A DNA stretch of 21,457 bases from Candidatus Falkowiibacteriota bacterium (GTDB lineage Archaea > Iainarchaeota > Iainarchaeia > Iainarchaeales > GCA-2688035). This document shows, in pieces, positions 13,158 to 21,141 of the stretch. Under the pieces are notes generated by a model. The model saw only the letters and a program-made list of their open reading frames with translations. It was not told the DNA's origin and ran no database searches. The number at the start of each line of letters is the position of its first letter. The stretch's first letter is position 1. A program made the position numbers and the translations under genes. Location: positions 1 to 21,457 of the forward strand of contig JAFCBY010000004.1 in the NCBI GenBank assembly GCA_017610485.1. The letters are read 5' to 3'.

Positions 13158-13301
13158 TCTATTGCCACAGATTGCGGCATATAAACCATATTCTATTGCC
13201 ACAGATTTTTGCAAACTTTTTGCGCGTGAGCGGAAAAAGTTCAAATTGCGAAGCAATTTGAGATTTTCGCAAACCTTTTTCGTGTGAACGAAAAAGGTTT
13301 A
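13158..13301 (+). repeat. Copy B of the dispersed hairpin repeat, three hairpins in a row
   Basis: TCTATTGCCACAGATT occurs at 13158 and again at 13192; the second runs on into GCAAACTTTTT as in copy A near 5478. Three stems follow. H1: AACTTTTT/AAAAAGTT (13214-13221 with 13234-13241) plus CGC/GCG around a GTGA loop. H2: CAAATTGC/GCAATTTG (13242-13249 with 13253-13260) with a GAA loop. H3: AAACCTTTTTCG/CGAAAAAGGTTT (13271-13282 with 13289-13300), extended by T-A to a GTGA loop. It sits just before the Cas4-like gene. Confidence 0.75.
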
Positions 13302-13360
13302 CCGGAAGCCTCCCCCAAGAAGCTTAAAAAAGGCTTTGGGGCAGAATTCTTTTGGTTTGA

Positions 13361-14020
13361 ATGTTTGACTTCAACGAAATGGTAACAAGGCATATTGAGA
13401 GGGTTTCCAGGCCAAAGACTTTGGGAAGGTACTACCCAAGCGAGATTGGAGGCTGTATGAGAAAGACCTGGTACAGCTACAAGCGGCCAAAACAGCTTCA
13501 GCCAGAGCTATTGAAGATATTTGAAATGGGCAACATGGTGCACGACTTTGTTGTAAAGGTCTTGGAAAGCGAAAAAAACAAGGACGTGCAATTGCTTCAA
13601 AGCGAGTTCCCGCTCAAAATAGAGCAGCCGGACTTTTTGATAAGCGGCAGGGTTGACGACCTTGTGCTTGTGAAGGCAAGCGGAAAAACCTTTGTTGTGG
13701 AAGTCAAGTCAACCAAGAGCATTGACTATGTTGGAACTGCCTCAAAGCCCCACGTAATGCAGCTTCAGCTCTACATGCACGCAACCGGCATCCACAATGG
13801 GATAGTCCTCTACGTTGACAAGGGAAATTTGCAGAGCAAGCAGTTTGAGGTAGAGTACGACAAGGCAGAGGTAAAAAGGATTCTTGAAAGGTTTGGGGAA
13901 CTGCACAAGCTGCTCTCAAGCAACCTGCTTCCAATTGACGAGGCAAAAAAGGATTCAACCAAGCAGTGGCTCTGCCGCTTTTGCGAGTACGCGGAAACAT
14001 GCGAGAAGAACGAGGCCTGA
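13361..14020 (+). CDS. Cas4-like PD-(D/E)XK nuclease with four-cysteine cluster
   Basis: A 219-residue protein. Cys32 in GGCMRKTWY plus Cys205, Cys208 and Cys214 (CRFCEYAETC) is the four-cysteine iron-sulfur pattern of Cas4 and AddB-like nucleases. The active site reads His61, Asp99 in SGRVDDLV, Glu114-x-Lys116 in VVEVKSTKS and the QxxxY motif at 134-138 (QLQLY). Cas4 trims DNA ends for CRISPR spacer capture, but many archaea carry stand-alone copies of unknown role, and no CRISPR array or other cas gene is visible here. An AT box TTAAAAAA (13324-13331) is about 34 bases before the ATG. All catalytic residues are present. Confidence 0.88.
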   Translation: MFDFNEMVTRHIERVSRPKTLGRYYPSEIGGCMRKTWYSYKRPKQLQPELLKIFEMGNMVHDFVVKVLESEKNKDVQLLQSEFPLKIEQPDFLISGRVDDLVLVKASGKTFVVEVKSTKSIDYVGTASKPHVMQLQLYMHATGIHNGIVLYVDKGNLQSKQFEVEYDKAEVKRILERFGELHKLLSSNLLPIDEAKKDSTKQWLCRFCEYAETCEKNEA

Positions 14021-14105
14021 GGAAGGGATGGTCCTCTGGCATGCGAAAAACCTGGCAGTGGCTGGGTTTTTGAAAAAAAAGAAATAGAAAAAGGGAATGT
14101 GTCCC

Positions 14106-17100
14106 TTACTCTTTCTTACCCTGCTTTTCTTCAGCAGGCTTTTTGGCATTGTTTTCCTTTATTGCAGCCTGTGCTGCGGCAAGCCTTGCAATCGGAACCC
14201 TGAAAGGCGAACAAGAAACGTCGTTCAAGCCAATCTTGTGGCAGAATTCCACAGATTGGGGTTCGCCGCCGTGTTCGCCGCAGATGCCAATCTCAATCTT
14301 TGGGTTTGCCTTTCTGGCCTTTTCAACACAGAGCTCCATCAGCAGGCCAACCCCGCTTTGGTCAATGGCCTGGAAGGGGTCCCTGTCATAGACACCCAAC
14401 TCCTCAACATATGGCTTGAGAAACTTGGCTGCGTCGTCCCTTGAAAAGCCACAGGTCATCTGGGTTAGGTCGTTTGTCCCAAAGGAGATGAATTCTGCCT
14501 CCTTTGCAATAAGGTCTGCCGTCAAAGCAGCCCTTGGAACCTCAATCATCGTCCCAATCTTATAATCGACCTTGCCCTTTGCGCCTGTTTCCTCTGCAAC
14601 CCTTTCAATAATTTCCCTTATTTTTAGGAATTCCTTGACATTGCCGACGAGAGGAACCTCAATCCAAGGAAGTGGCTTAATGCCCTTCCCTTGGACCTCC
14701 AAAGCCGCCTGAAAGATTGCCTTTGCCTGCATTGCGTTTATTTCAGGGTAGACCATTCCAAGCCTGCAGCCCCTGAATCCAAGCATTGGGTTGAACTCGT
14801 GCAGGGATTCCGTAATCTGCTTTACCTTGTCCAGTGAAAAACCCAGCTCTTCTGCCAATGACTGCATGTCCTTCTCTTCCTTTGGCAGGAACTCGTGCAG
14901 GGGCGGGTCAAGCAGCCTTATTATGACAGGAAGCTTGTCCATTACCTCAAAGATTCCGGAAAAATCCTCCTTCTGGTATGGAAGCAGCTTGTCCAAAGCC
15001 TTCTTCCTTCCCTCCAAATTTTCCGCAAGAATCATTTCCCTGACCGCCTTTATCCTGTCGCCCTCAAAAAACATGTGCTCTGTTCTCACAAGGCCGATGC
15101 CCTCTGCTCCAAAGTCCAGGGCTATCTTCGCATCTTTGGGATTGTCTGCATTGGTTTTGACCCTCAGCTTTTTGAAGGAGTCGGCCCACTTCATCAAAGT
15201 GTCAAAGTCTCCGAGCATGCTTGGCTCAACCAGGGGGATTTGGCCCTGGAAAAGCTCTCCTGTTCCGCCATCCAGGGAAACCCAGTCGCCCTCGCCTATC
15301 TTCAGGCCCTTGATGGTGAAAAAGCCCTCTTTCTCGTTGACGGTTATGTCTCCGGCTCCTGCAACGCAGCATTTTCCCATTCCACGGGCAACAACCGCTG
15401 CATGGGAATTTGAAACAAGCAATGGCGTAAAGCGTTTGGTGAAGACAACAAAGTTTTTGTCCAATTCGTTTGCTGAGTCCACTTCGAAGTTGTAGACAGT
15501 TTGCTTGCCACAGTCATTGATTTTCTTTACCCTGTACATTCTCAGGTCAGAATCCAACACTCTTTCAATATCTTTTTTGAGGTTTTTATCAAGTTGCTTG
15601 TACTTGAGAATATAATTCTTTATCTTCTGCACACCCAACATCTTATTGTCCCTTATTGCGGGCTTTATTCTGCCAGTGAAGTCAACCCCTGATTTTACGT
15701 CACCAAAGAGTTGTCTGCAGGAGAAGAGCTTTGATTCATACTTCTTGGGCCTTGGCTTAGACTTTACCCTTGCAGTAAACCTGCAAATCTCATCAACCTT
15801 TTCAACTATCTGCACATTGTATATACTCCTATTAGTAGTTACCTGCGGAACAATTCCAAGCTTTAAGCAGGCAACAACCACCCCTGAGAGAAGGTTTTCC
15901 TTCCCTATGTAAATCTGCAGTTTATTATCAGCGAAACAGCCATCACCATCAACTACGCCGGCCAAAAAGCTCAAAGTGGATTGCTCATCCAAAGCCATAA
16001 CCCATTGAGCCACATTTTGCTCGGTTTGCAAAAGTGTTTGGGTAGGACCTTGCCGGCTGCAAACATAGTCAAATGCGTCTCCAACAATTTGTCTGTTCTC
16101 AAATCTTGAAACAGTGCTTTTAATCCTTTCTCGCATTTGAATGTCAAACTTCTTGAAGAAAAGCAGATTGACCTTTCTAATGAAATCAAACTTTTCATCA
16201 GTTCCCTTCTGTGTGAAGGTGACATTTCCTCTCCTAGGTGAAAGAGCTAAATAACCATCAGTGAAAATGGCTCCTGCGAGATAGGCGTAATCAGGGTCAT
16301 CCAAACCAGGTGAAAAAGGCACTTTGTCTAAAACAGAAACAAATTCTTGGTTATCCAAAACAGACTTCAGTGGCTTTTTCTCAAGCTTTCTGTCATTTAT
16401 AAGCATCATTTTGTGATCTGGAGTTATAACAAGAGAATTTCCCTTCGCCCTGCCTGTTTGAGAAACATCAACCTCTATTGTGTCAGATTCCCTTCTTCCA
16501 GCAGCAATGACGTTTTTCCACTTGGATTTCATCGCATTAGAGTCAAATGAAAGAATCTTTGGCTTCAAGTCATTTTCCATGGCCTCAAAGAGCTGTTCAG
16601 CTGTGAAAAAGCCTTTGTCAGTCAAAAGCAAAGAATCCTTTCCAACACAGGTCATTCCGCCCCTTGCCGTCAAAATGCCCTGTGCAACATTCATTCCCTC
16701 AATGTCTTCGGGGGAAGTCTCTGTCCTGACAAGGATGAGCTTTTCCTTATGGTCTGCGTCATGCATCTCTTTTGCCTTCTCTGCTGTAAAGACAACTTTT
16801 CCCACGGCTGCACCAGGAGAAGCAGGCAGTCCCTTGGTAAGGGCCTCTGATTCCTTCTTTGCAATGGGGTCAAGCTGCTTGTGCAGCAGTTGGTCAAGCT
16901 GCTCTGGCTTGACTTTTAGAATGGCTTCCTCTTTTGACAAAAGCCCCTCCTTTTCCATGTCAACCGCTATCTTTACTGCGGCCTGCGCTGTCCTTTTCCC
17001 ATTCCTTGTCTGCAAAAGGTAGAGCTTCTTGTCCTCAATTGTAAACTCGAAGTCCTGAAGGTCCTTGTAGTGGTTTTCCAGCTTGTCATAAATCACCAAA

Positions 17101-18029
17101 AGCTCCTCATAGACGTCTGGCATAACCTCTTTGAGCTCGTCAACAGGCCTTGGCGTCCTAATGCCGGCAACAACATCTTCGCCCTGTGCATTAATCAGGA
17201 ATTCGCCGTAGTGCTCTTTGTCGCCGTTTGCAGGGTTTCTGGTGAAAGAAGCCCCTGTTCCAGAATCTTCACCCATGTTTCCAAAGACCATTGCCTGGAC
17301 GTTTACCCCTGTACCTGCATCGCTTCTCAAACTGTTGATTCTCCTGTAGGAAACAGCCCTTGGCGTATTCCAGCTGTTGAAAACCGCGTCAATTGACATT
17401 TTCAGCTGCTCCCAGGGGTCCTGGGGAAAGTCCTTTCCTGCCTCTTTCCTCACAAGCGCCTTGTACTTTGGAATAAGCTCCTTTAAGTCGGCTGCATCCA
17501 GATCTGTGTCAAATTTGACTCCCTTTGTGTCCTTTGCATTGTCCAAAATTTCCTCAAACAAGGAATGCTTAACGTCCATTACCACGTCGCCAAACATGGT
17601 GATAAAGCGCCTGTAACTGTCCAACGCAGCCCTCTCATTCCCTGTCTTCTTTGCAAAAGCCTCAACAGACTCGTCATTCATGCCCAAGTTCAAAACAGTG
17701 TCCATCATTCCAGGCATTGAAACATAGGAACCGGAGCGAACACTGACAAAAAGCGGGTCTTCCTTTCCCCCAAGCTTCTTGCCCATGAGCTTTTCAAGCT
17801 TTTCAAGCTTTTCCTTAACCTGGCCCTCAAGGCCATGTGGCCATTTCTTGCCCTCGTCATAGAATTTGTTGCATGCCTCTGTAGTAATTGTAAAACCCTG
17901 CGGAACAGGCAGCTTTGAAGCAGTCATCTCTGCAAGCTGTGCCCCCTTGTTTCCAAGCAGGAAAATCATTTCCTGGCTGTTAGCGTTCTCTACCTCGTCA
18001 AATGAATAAACCAACTTCTTGTCTGTCAA
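14106..18029 (-). CDS. ppdK: Pyruvate phosphate dikinase precursor containing an intein
   Basis: A 1307-residue precursor; removal of 414 intein residues leaves 893, normal for PPDK. It interconverts pyruvate, ATP and phosphate with PEP, AMP and diphosphate. The N-terminal ATP-binding domain is complete (VSVRSGSYVSMPGMMDTVLN; SGTGASFTRNPANG; LLQTRNGKRTAQAA). The swivelling domain carries GGMT/SHAAVVARGMG, with the phosphorylated histidine at 462 of the spliced protein. The PEP barrel holds GLVRTEHMFFEGDR and ends with VSCSPFRVPIARLAAAQ, whose cysteine (1273 in the precursor) is the acid/base residue. The start is TTG at 18029 with GAGGTGAG upstream. The C-terminus has a short Lys/Glu-rich tail. 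Activity depends on splicing. Confidence 0.95.
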   Translation of the reverse strand: MTDKKLVYSFDEVENANSQEMIFLLGNKGAQLAEMTASKLPVPQGFTITTEACNKFYDEGKKWPHGLEGQVKEKLEKLEKLMGKKLGGKEDPLFVSVRSGSYVSMPGMMDTVLNLGMNDESVEAFAKKTGNERAALDSYRRFITMFGDVVMDVKHSLFEEILDNAKDTKGVKFDTDLDAADLKELIPKYKALVRKEAGKDFPQDPWEQLKMSIDAVFNSWNTPRAVSYRRINSLRSDAGTGVNVQAMVFGNMGEDSGTGASFTRNPANGDKEHYGEFLINAQGEDVVAGIRTPRPVDELKEVMPDVYEELLVIYDKLENHYKDLQDFEFTIEDKKLYLLQTRNGKRTAQAAVKIAVDMEKEGLLSKEEAILKVKPEQLDQLLHKQLDPIAKKESEALTKGLPASPGAAVGKVVFTAEKAKEMHDADHKEKLILVRTETSPEDIEGMNVAQGILTARGGMTCVGKDSLLLTDKGFFTAEQLFEAMENDLKPKILSFDSNAMKSKWKNVIAAGRRESDTIEVDVSQTGRAKGNSLVITPDHKMMLINDRKLEKKPLKSVLDNQEFVSVLDKVPFSPGLDDPDYAYLAGAIFTDGYLALSPRRGNVTFTQKGTDEKFDFIRKVNLLFFKKFDIQMRERIKSTVSRFENRQIVGDAFDYVCSRQGPTQTLLQTEQNVAQWVMALDEQSTLSFLAGVVDGDGCFADNKLQIYIGKENLLSGVVVACLKLGIVPQVTTNRSIYNVQIVEKVDEICRFTARVKSKPRPKKYESKLFSCRQLFGDVKSGVDFTGRIKPAIRDNKMLGVQKIKNYILKYKQLDKNLKKDIERVLDSDLRMYRVKKINDCGKQTVYNFEVDSANELDKNFVVFTKRFTPLLVSNSHAAVVARGMGKCCVAGAGDITVNEKEGFFTIKGLKIGEGDWVSLDGGTGELFQGQIPLVEPSMLGDFDTLMKWADSFKKLRVKTNADNPKDAKIALDFGAEGIGLVRTEHMFFEGDRIKAVREMILAENLEGRKKALDKLLPYQKEDFSGIFEVMDKLPVIIRLLDPPLHEFLPKEEKDMQSLAEELGFSLDKVKQITESLHEFNPMLGFRGCRLGMVYPEINAMQAKAIFQAALEVQGKGIKPLPWIEVPLVGNVKEFLKIREIIERVAEETGAKGKVDYKIGTMIEVPRAALTADLIAKEAEFISFGTNDLTQMTCGFSRDDAAKFLKPYVEELGVYDRDPFQAIDQSGVGLLMELCVEKARKANPKIEIGICGEHGGEPQSVEFCHKIGLNDVSCSPFRVPIARLAAAQAAIKENNAKKPAEEKQGKKE
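15408..16649 (-). mobile_element. Intein with LAGLIDADG homing endonuclease in ppdK
   Basis: A 414-residue intein (precursor residues 461-874). It starts CVGKDSLLLT (block A, Cys1) and ends LLVSN followed by Ser+1. Block B is VITPDHKMML with TxxH at 76-79. The two endonuclease motifs are LAGAIFTDG (124-132) and LAGVVDGDG (229-237), both keeping the catalytic Asp, so the endonuclease may be active. The penultimate residue is Ser rather than His. The M. jannaschii PEP synthase intein, in a related enzyme, also lacks this His and still splices. Insertion is between Thr and Ser one residue before the catalytic His, so the unspliced enzyme is presumably inactive. The sequence looks more AT-rich than the flanking exteins. 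Confidence 0.95.
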
Positions 18030-18154
18030 AAAAACTCACCTCTAGTGTCATGGTTAAAATGGTCTCTGACTCCCAATAAAACCCTCTCAGGGGTCAAAAC
18101 TGGCTCTATACCAATTCCCCCAAGAAAAAGGTTTTAAAAGTATGGGGAACGGCC

Positions 18155-18832
18155 TTATTTAACAGCATATGGAAGGAAAACAATCCACTTGCCCTTTTCA
18201 GGCTCTTTTGGGTTGGTGTTGCCAGCAAGCATTGCATGATCTACCCGGGGCATTGACCCAACTTTTAACTTAGAAAAATTTTCATACAATTCTGATCTAG
18301 TGGAAGACCAATAAGGAGTTTTTTCTAATTTGTCAATATACTCCATTATCACAAAATCGCCTATTATGTCATAAACTTTGGGAGAACGCAACATATATGT
18401 CTTTGACTTTATCTTGCCGTTGTGAACCGCCCTCTGGTGGACCCCAAATACATCCCTAATCTCTTCAAAATCCTTTCCGTGACGTTTTGGACTATAACCA
18501 GATGTAGCTGCAGCAGTATTCTTGATTACGACAGGCACAACACGCTCTTCTCCGTTTAGATAGAAATGAAAATCAAAGCGCTTAACCCTAACCCCATAAA
18601 TGCCAGGCAAAGCCGCAAAAAAGTCTGTTTTTGAAAGATGCTGCCTGAGATAGTGAAGCAGTTCAGGCCTCTGGCTCGGCGGCACAAGCAGCCTCTCATA
18701 ATGACGCCCTATTGGAACAGTTGCCCTTTTCTTTCGCCTCCTGTCCCAGAGCTTTTTTTTAAGCCCTTTTGGCGGAACAGCCTTGTCCCTGGACTTTGCG
18801 CCCAACAACCTTCGCTTTACTCTTTCAAGCAT
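18155..18832 (-). CDS. Basic protein of unknown function
   Basis: A 225-residue protein counted from the ATG at 18832, set by a TTTAAA box 27 bases upstream; the frame is open a little further. The first 50 residues are strongly basic (ERVKRRLLGAKSRDK; KKKLWDRRRKKRATV). The central part has regular strands (IYGVRVKRFDFHFYLNGEE; VVPVVIKNTAAA). FVIMEYIDKLEK resembles the hinge of kinase-like folds, and VDHAMLAGNTNP loosely recalls a catalytic loop, but the required Asp and Asn residues are not clearly in place. I do not recognise a family. It shares a 96-base divergent promoter region with the ThyX-like gene. Confidence 0.7.
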   Translation of the reverse strand: MLERVKRRLLGAKSRDKAVPPKGLKKKLWDRRRKKRATVPIGRHYERLLVPPSQRPELLHYLRQHLSKTDFFAALPGIYGVRVKRFDFHFYLNGEERVVPVVIKNTAAATSGYSPKRHGKDFEEIRDVFGVHQRAVHNGKIKSKTYMLRSPKVYDIIGDFVIMEYIDKLEKTPYWSSTRSELYENFSKLKVGSMPRVDHAMLAGNTNPKEPEKGKWIVFLPYAVK

Positions 18833-18856
18833 GAAGTAATTAGCACAAAGGAAGAA

Positions 18857-18862
18857 TTTAAA
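18857..18862 (-). promoter_or_regulatory. TATA-like box for the basic protein gene
   Basis: TTTAAA, a palindrome, is centred 27 bases before the ATG at 18832. A separate TTTTAAA at 18897-18903 serves the divergent ThyX-like gene, so the two promoters are about 40 bases apart. Confidence 0.5.
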
Positions 18863-18928
18863 GCGGCTCCTTTTTCCAAACCCCAAAAAGGCTTCATTTT
18901 AAACAATTTTATGCCTCCAATTAATGGC

Positions 18929-20401
18929 ATGGGGGACGAAGAGCTCATTCTGGAGAGGTTTTTTACAAATTCTGAGAAGCCGGTGTTTGCACTAAGGCAA
19001 ATGCCCCCTGCTGTGCAGAGCTACTTTTACATGGGGGTAAGCAGGTTTCCCGAAATGCGGGAAAGGTTTGTCAAAATGCTCAAAAGCAAGGGCTGCTTTG
19101 AAGCCGTTGTTAAGGCATTGAAGCAAGGGAACGGCCTTGAAGAGGCTTTGAAACCGTTGGCGGAGTTCTCTGCCGAGAAGAACGCACAAATATACTTTGA
19201 GTTTGGCCACAAGTCGGCTGCGGAGGGGAGCAGCATATTCTTTGTTTCAGAGAAAAACCCGCTTTACGCCACCGAGGTGCAGCAGGACTTCCACTTTCCA
19301 ATGACCACAATGGAGTTCAGCACAAGGTATGCAAAGAAGTTCAGCAAAGACCGCGTTTACTATGACCCAGTGCTGATGAAAAGCGAATTTGGGGAAGAAG
19401 CCAAAAAGGCAATTGAGGAAAATTTGGAATTGTATGAGAGGGGCTTTGATGTCCTGATGCAAAGGGTTAGGGAAGGCAGGGAAAAAGGGGAATTGCCTGA
19501 AAAGGTTTCCGCCCTGGACTCCCTGAGGGCACTTATCCCCTTGGCAGCCCATACCTCGGTAATTCTTGGGGGAAACACAAGGTCTGTGGTAGACCAGTTC
19601 AGAAAGCTTTTGGTTTGCAACGACAGCTTTGTGCAGGACTACACAAAGGCATGCATTGAAGAGGCAAACAAGCTAATGCCAGAATATTTTAAGGAATTGA
19701 AGGCTGACGAGGCAGTGATTGAAAGGGAGAAAAGGCTACGCAGCCTTGGAGAAGAGCTTTTTGGAAAAAAGTTTTCCCCGGTTAATGAAGACGTGAAGAT
19801 GTTCTTCGAGCTCGGGACAGAGGAGGCAGCGCTTGCGCAGATTCTCTACCCCTACTGCAGCCTCCCACTGGAGGAAGTGCTTGGAAAGGTTAACGGCTTT
19901 GGGGAAAAGGAGAAGAAAGAGGTGTTTGAAGCCGCAACCAAGGGAAGGGAGAACAGGACAAACCCTATTCGCGGGTTTGAGACAAGGCCGATTGTGTTTG
20001 AAATTGAGTCAGGCTGGTTTCTCTGGAAGGACTTTAAAAGAAACAGGATGAATCTGAGGTTCCAGCAGGAAATGCGCGGCTTAGCCGGGTTTGAGGTTCC
20101 TGAATTGATTGCCGGAAGCGAAATTGAAAAGGAGTATACGGTGGCAATGGAGAAGACCTCTGACCTTGTTGAAAAGGTCTTTGAGAAGTTTGGAGCTTTG
20201 TCAAAGGCTGTTGCAGCTCAAGGAAGCAGGAAAAGGTATTTGCTTTGCATGGGCGCAAGGCAGTTGACAGTGCTTACAGAACTTAGGACATGCGGAGAGG
20301 GAGACAAGGGATACAGGAGAATTGCGAGCAGGATGATAGAGCTGGCCAAGGAAGAAAATCCACGGCTGTTTGGCCATGTGAAGGACAATTTCAAGAAGTG
20401 A
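18929..20401 (+). CDS. ThyX-like protein, two ThyX-type regions, atypical motifs
   Basis: A 490-residue protein from ATG 18929, 29 bases after TTTTAAA; ATG 18911 (496 residues) is also possible. The first half reads like ThyX: FGHKSAAEGSSIFF, then QQDFHFPMTTMEFSTRY where flavin-dependent thymidylate synthases have the RHRxxS...S.RY signature. The second half repeats the pattern loosely (WFLWKDFKRNRMNLRFQQEM) and ends RYLLCMGARQLTVLTELRTCGEGDKGYRRIA, like the ThyX C-terminus. Normal ThyX is about 220-250 residues, so this is double length. The exact RHRxxS is missing from both halves, so dTMP synthesis is uncertain. It could be a divergent FAD/dUMP-binding relative. Confidence 0.7.
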   Translation: MGDEELILERFFTNSEKPVFALRQMPPAVQSYFYMGVSRFPEMRERFVKMLKSKGCFEAVVKALKQGNGLEEALKPLAEFSAEKNAQIYFEFGHKSAAEGSSIFFVSEKNPLYATEVQQDFHFPMTTMEFSTRYAKKFSKDRVYYDPVLMKSEFGEEAKKAIEENLELYERGFDVLMQRVREGREKGELPEKVSALDSLRALIPLAAHTSVILGGNTRSVVDQFRKLLVCNDSFVQDYTKACIEEANKLMPEYFKELKADEAVIEREKRLRSLGEELFGKKFSPVNEDVKMFFELGTEEAALAQILYPYCSLPLEEVLGKVNGFGEKEKKEVFEAATKGRENRTNPIRGFETRPIVFEIESGWFLWKDFKRNRMNLRFQQEMRGLAGFEVPELIAGSEIEKEYTVAMEKTSDLVEKVFEKFGALSKAVAAQGSRKRYLLCMGARQLTVLTELRTCGEGDKGYRRIASRMIELAKEENPRLFGHVKDNFKK

Positions 20402-20477
20402 AAAAAAGCCGTTGAATTAAAAACGATTTCTTTTTGAAAAGATTATAAGCGAACAGTGAATTAGGGGGTTTTTGGCA

Positions 20478-21059
20478 ATGATAAAGGCAGTGATATTTGA
20501 CCTGGGCGGCGTAGTGCTAAAGGGAAGCGTGAAGAATTTCCAGAAGAGCGCGGGAAAGCTAGGCTTTGAGATGAAAAAAGGAAGCGAAGTCTGCTTTGAT
20601 GAGAAGCTGCAGCTTGGGAAAAGTAGTTTAAGGCAGGCGTTTGAAAGGAATTTTGAAAGGAAGTTTTTTGACGACGAGTTCATAGAGCTTGCAAAGGCCT
20701 ATATGGGAAACTGGCAATTGGACCAGGATGTTTTGAATTTTGCAAAGGCCCTTGGGAAAAGGTATGAACTGGCAGTTCTCTCAAACAGTGAGAAAAGCTA
20801 TGAGGAAAAGTATGATGACGTTTTCAGAGAAGTCTTTCCCGTTATTTTGTACAGCCACAGGGAGAGAATGGTAAAGCCAAGCCTGGACTTCTACAGGCTT
20901 GCGTTGAAAAAGCTTGGCGTTGGGCCAGAGGAAGCGGTAATGGTTGACGATGCCAGAGAAAACGAAAGGCCATGCAGGCAATTGGGAATTCACTTCGTGC
21001 ACTACAAAAATTTGGAGAAGCTGAAAAAGGATTTGGCACTGCATGGGGTAAGGGTGTAA
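20478..21059 (+). CDS. HAD-superfamily hydrolase, subfamily IA
   Basis: A 193-residue protein counted from ATG 20478; TTG 20472 is in frame. AGGGGG lies 10 bases upstream of the ATG, and a GATTATAAG box lies near 20441. Motif I is VIFDLGGVV (nucleophile Asp; Gly replaces the second Asp, as in the DxGGV branch that includes YihX-like phosphatases), motif II is LAVLSNS, motif III is the Lys of MVKPSLDFY, and motif IV is VMVDDARENE. The inserted helical cap runs from about residue 15 to 85. It probably removes phosphate from a small metabolite, possibly a sugar phosphate. Substrate is unknown. Confidence 0.88.
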   Translation: MIKAVIFDLGGVVLKGSVKNFQKSAGKLGFEMKKGSEVCFDEKLQLGKSSLRQAFERNFERKFFDDEFIELAKAYMGNWQLDQDVLNFAKALGKRYELAVLSNSEKSYEEKYDDVFREVFPVILYSHRERMVKPSLDFYRLALKKLGVGPEEAVMVDDARENERPCRQLGIHFVHYKNLEKLKKDLALHGVRV

Positions 21060-21111
21060 TTACTTTGCTGCCGAGGCCTTGAGACGGCGTTTAACAGGCC
21101 CCCCCATTGGA

Positions 21112-21118
21112 TTTAAAT
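21112..21118 (+). promoter_or_regulatory. TATA-like box for the phosphoribosyltransferase-like gene
   Basis: TTTAAAT is centred 27 bases before the ATG at 21142; no Shine-Dalgarno site is present, so transcription probably starts at the ATG. Confidence 0.55.
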
Positions 21119-21141
21119 TCTTCTTTGTTGAAATAGTTTAT

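Noticed and set aside
13158..13301. CRISPR array
   Set aside because: The repeated TCTATTGCCACAG appears only twice and 34 bases apart, and the rest consists of different inverted repeats rather than regular repeat-spacer units.
14106..18029. PEP synthase (PpsA) rather than pyruvate phosphate dikinase
   Set aside because: The C-terminal VSCSPFRVPIARLAAAQ and N-terminal RSGSYVSMPGMMDTVLN are PPDK-specific, and the spliced length of 893 fits PPDK better.
18638..18928. N-terminal extension of the ThyX-like protein
   Set aside because: It is antisense to the basic protein gene and contains both divergent promoters.
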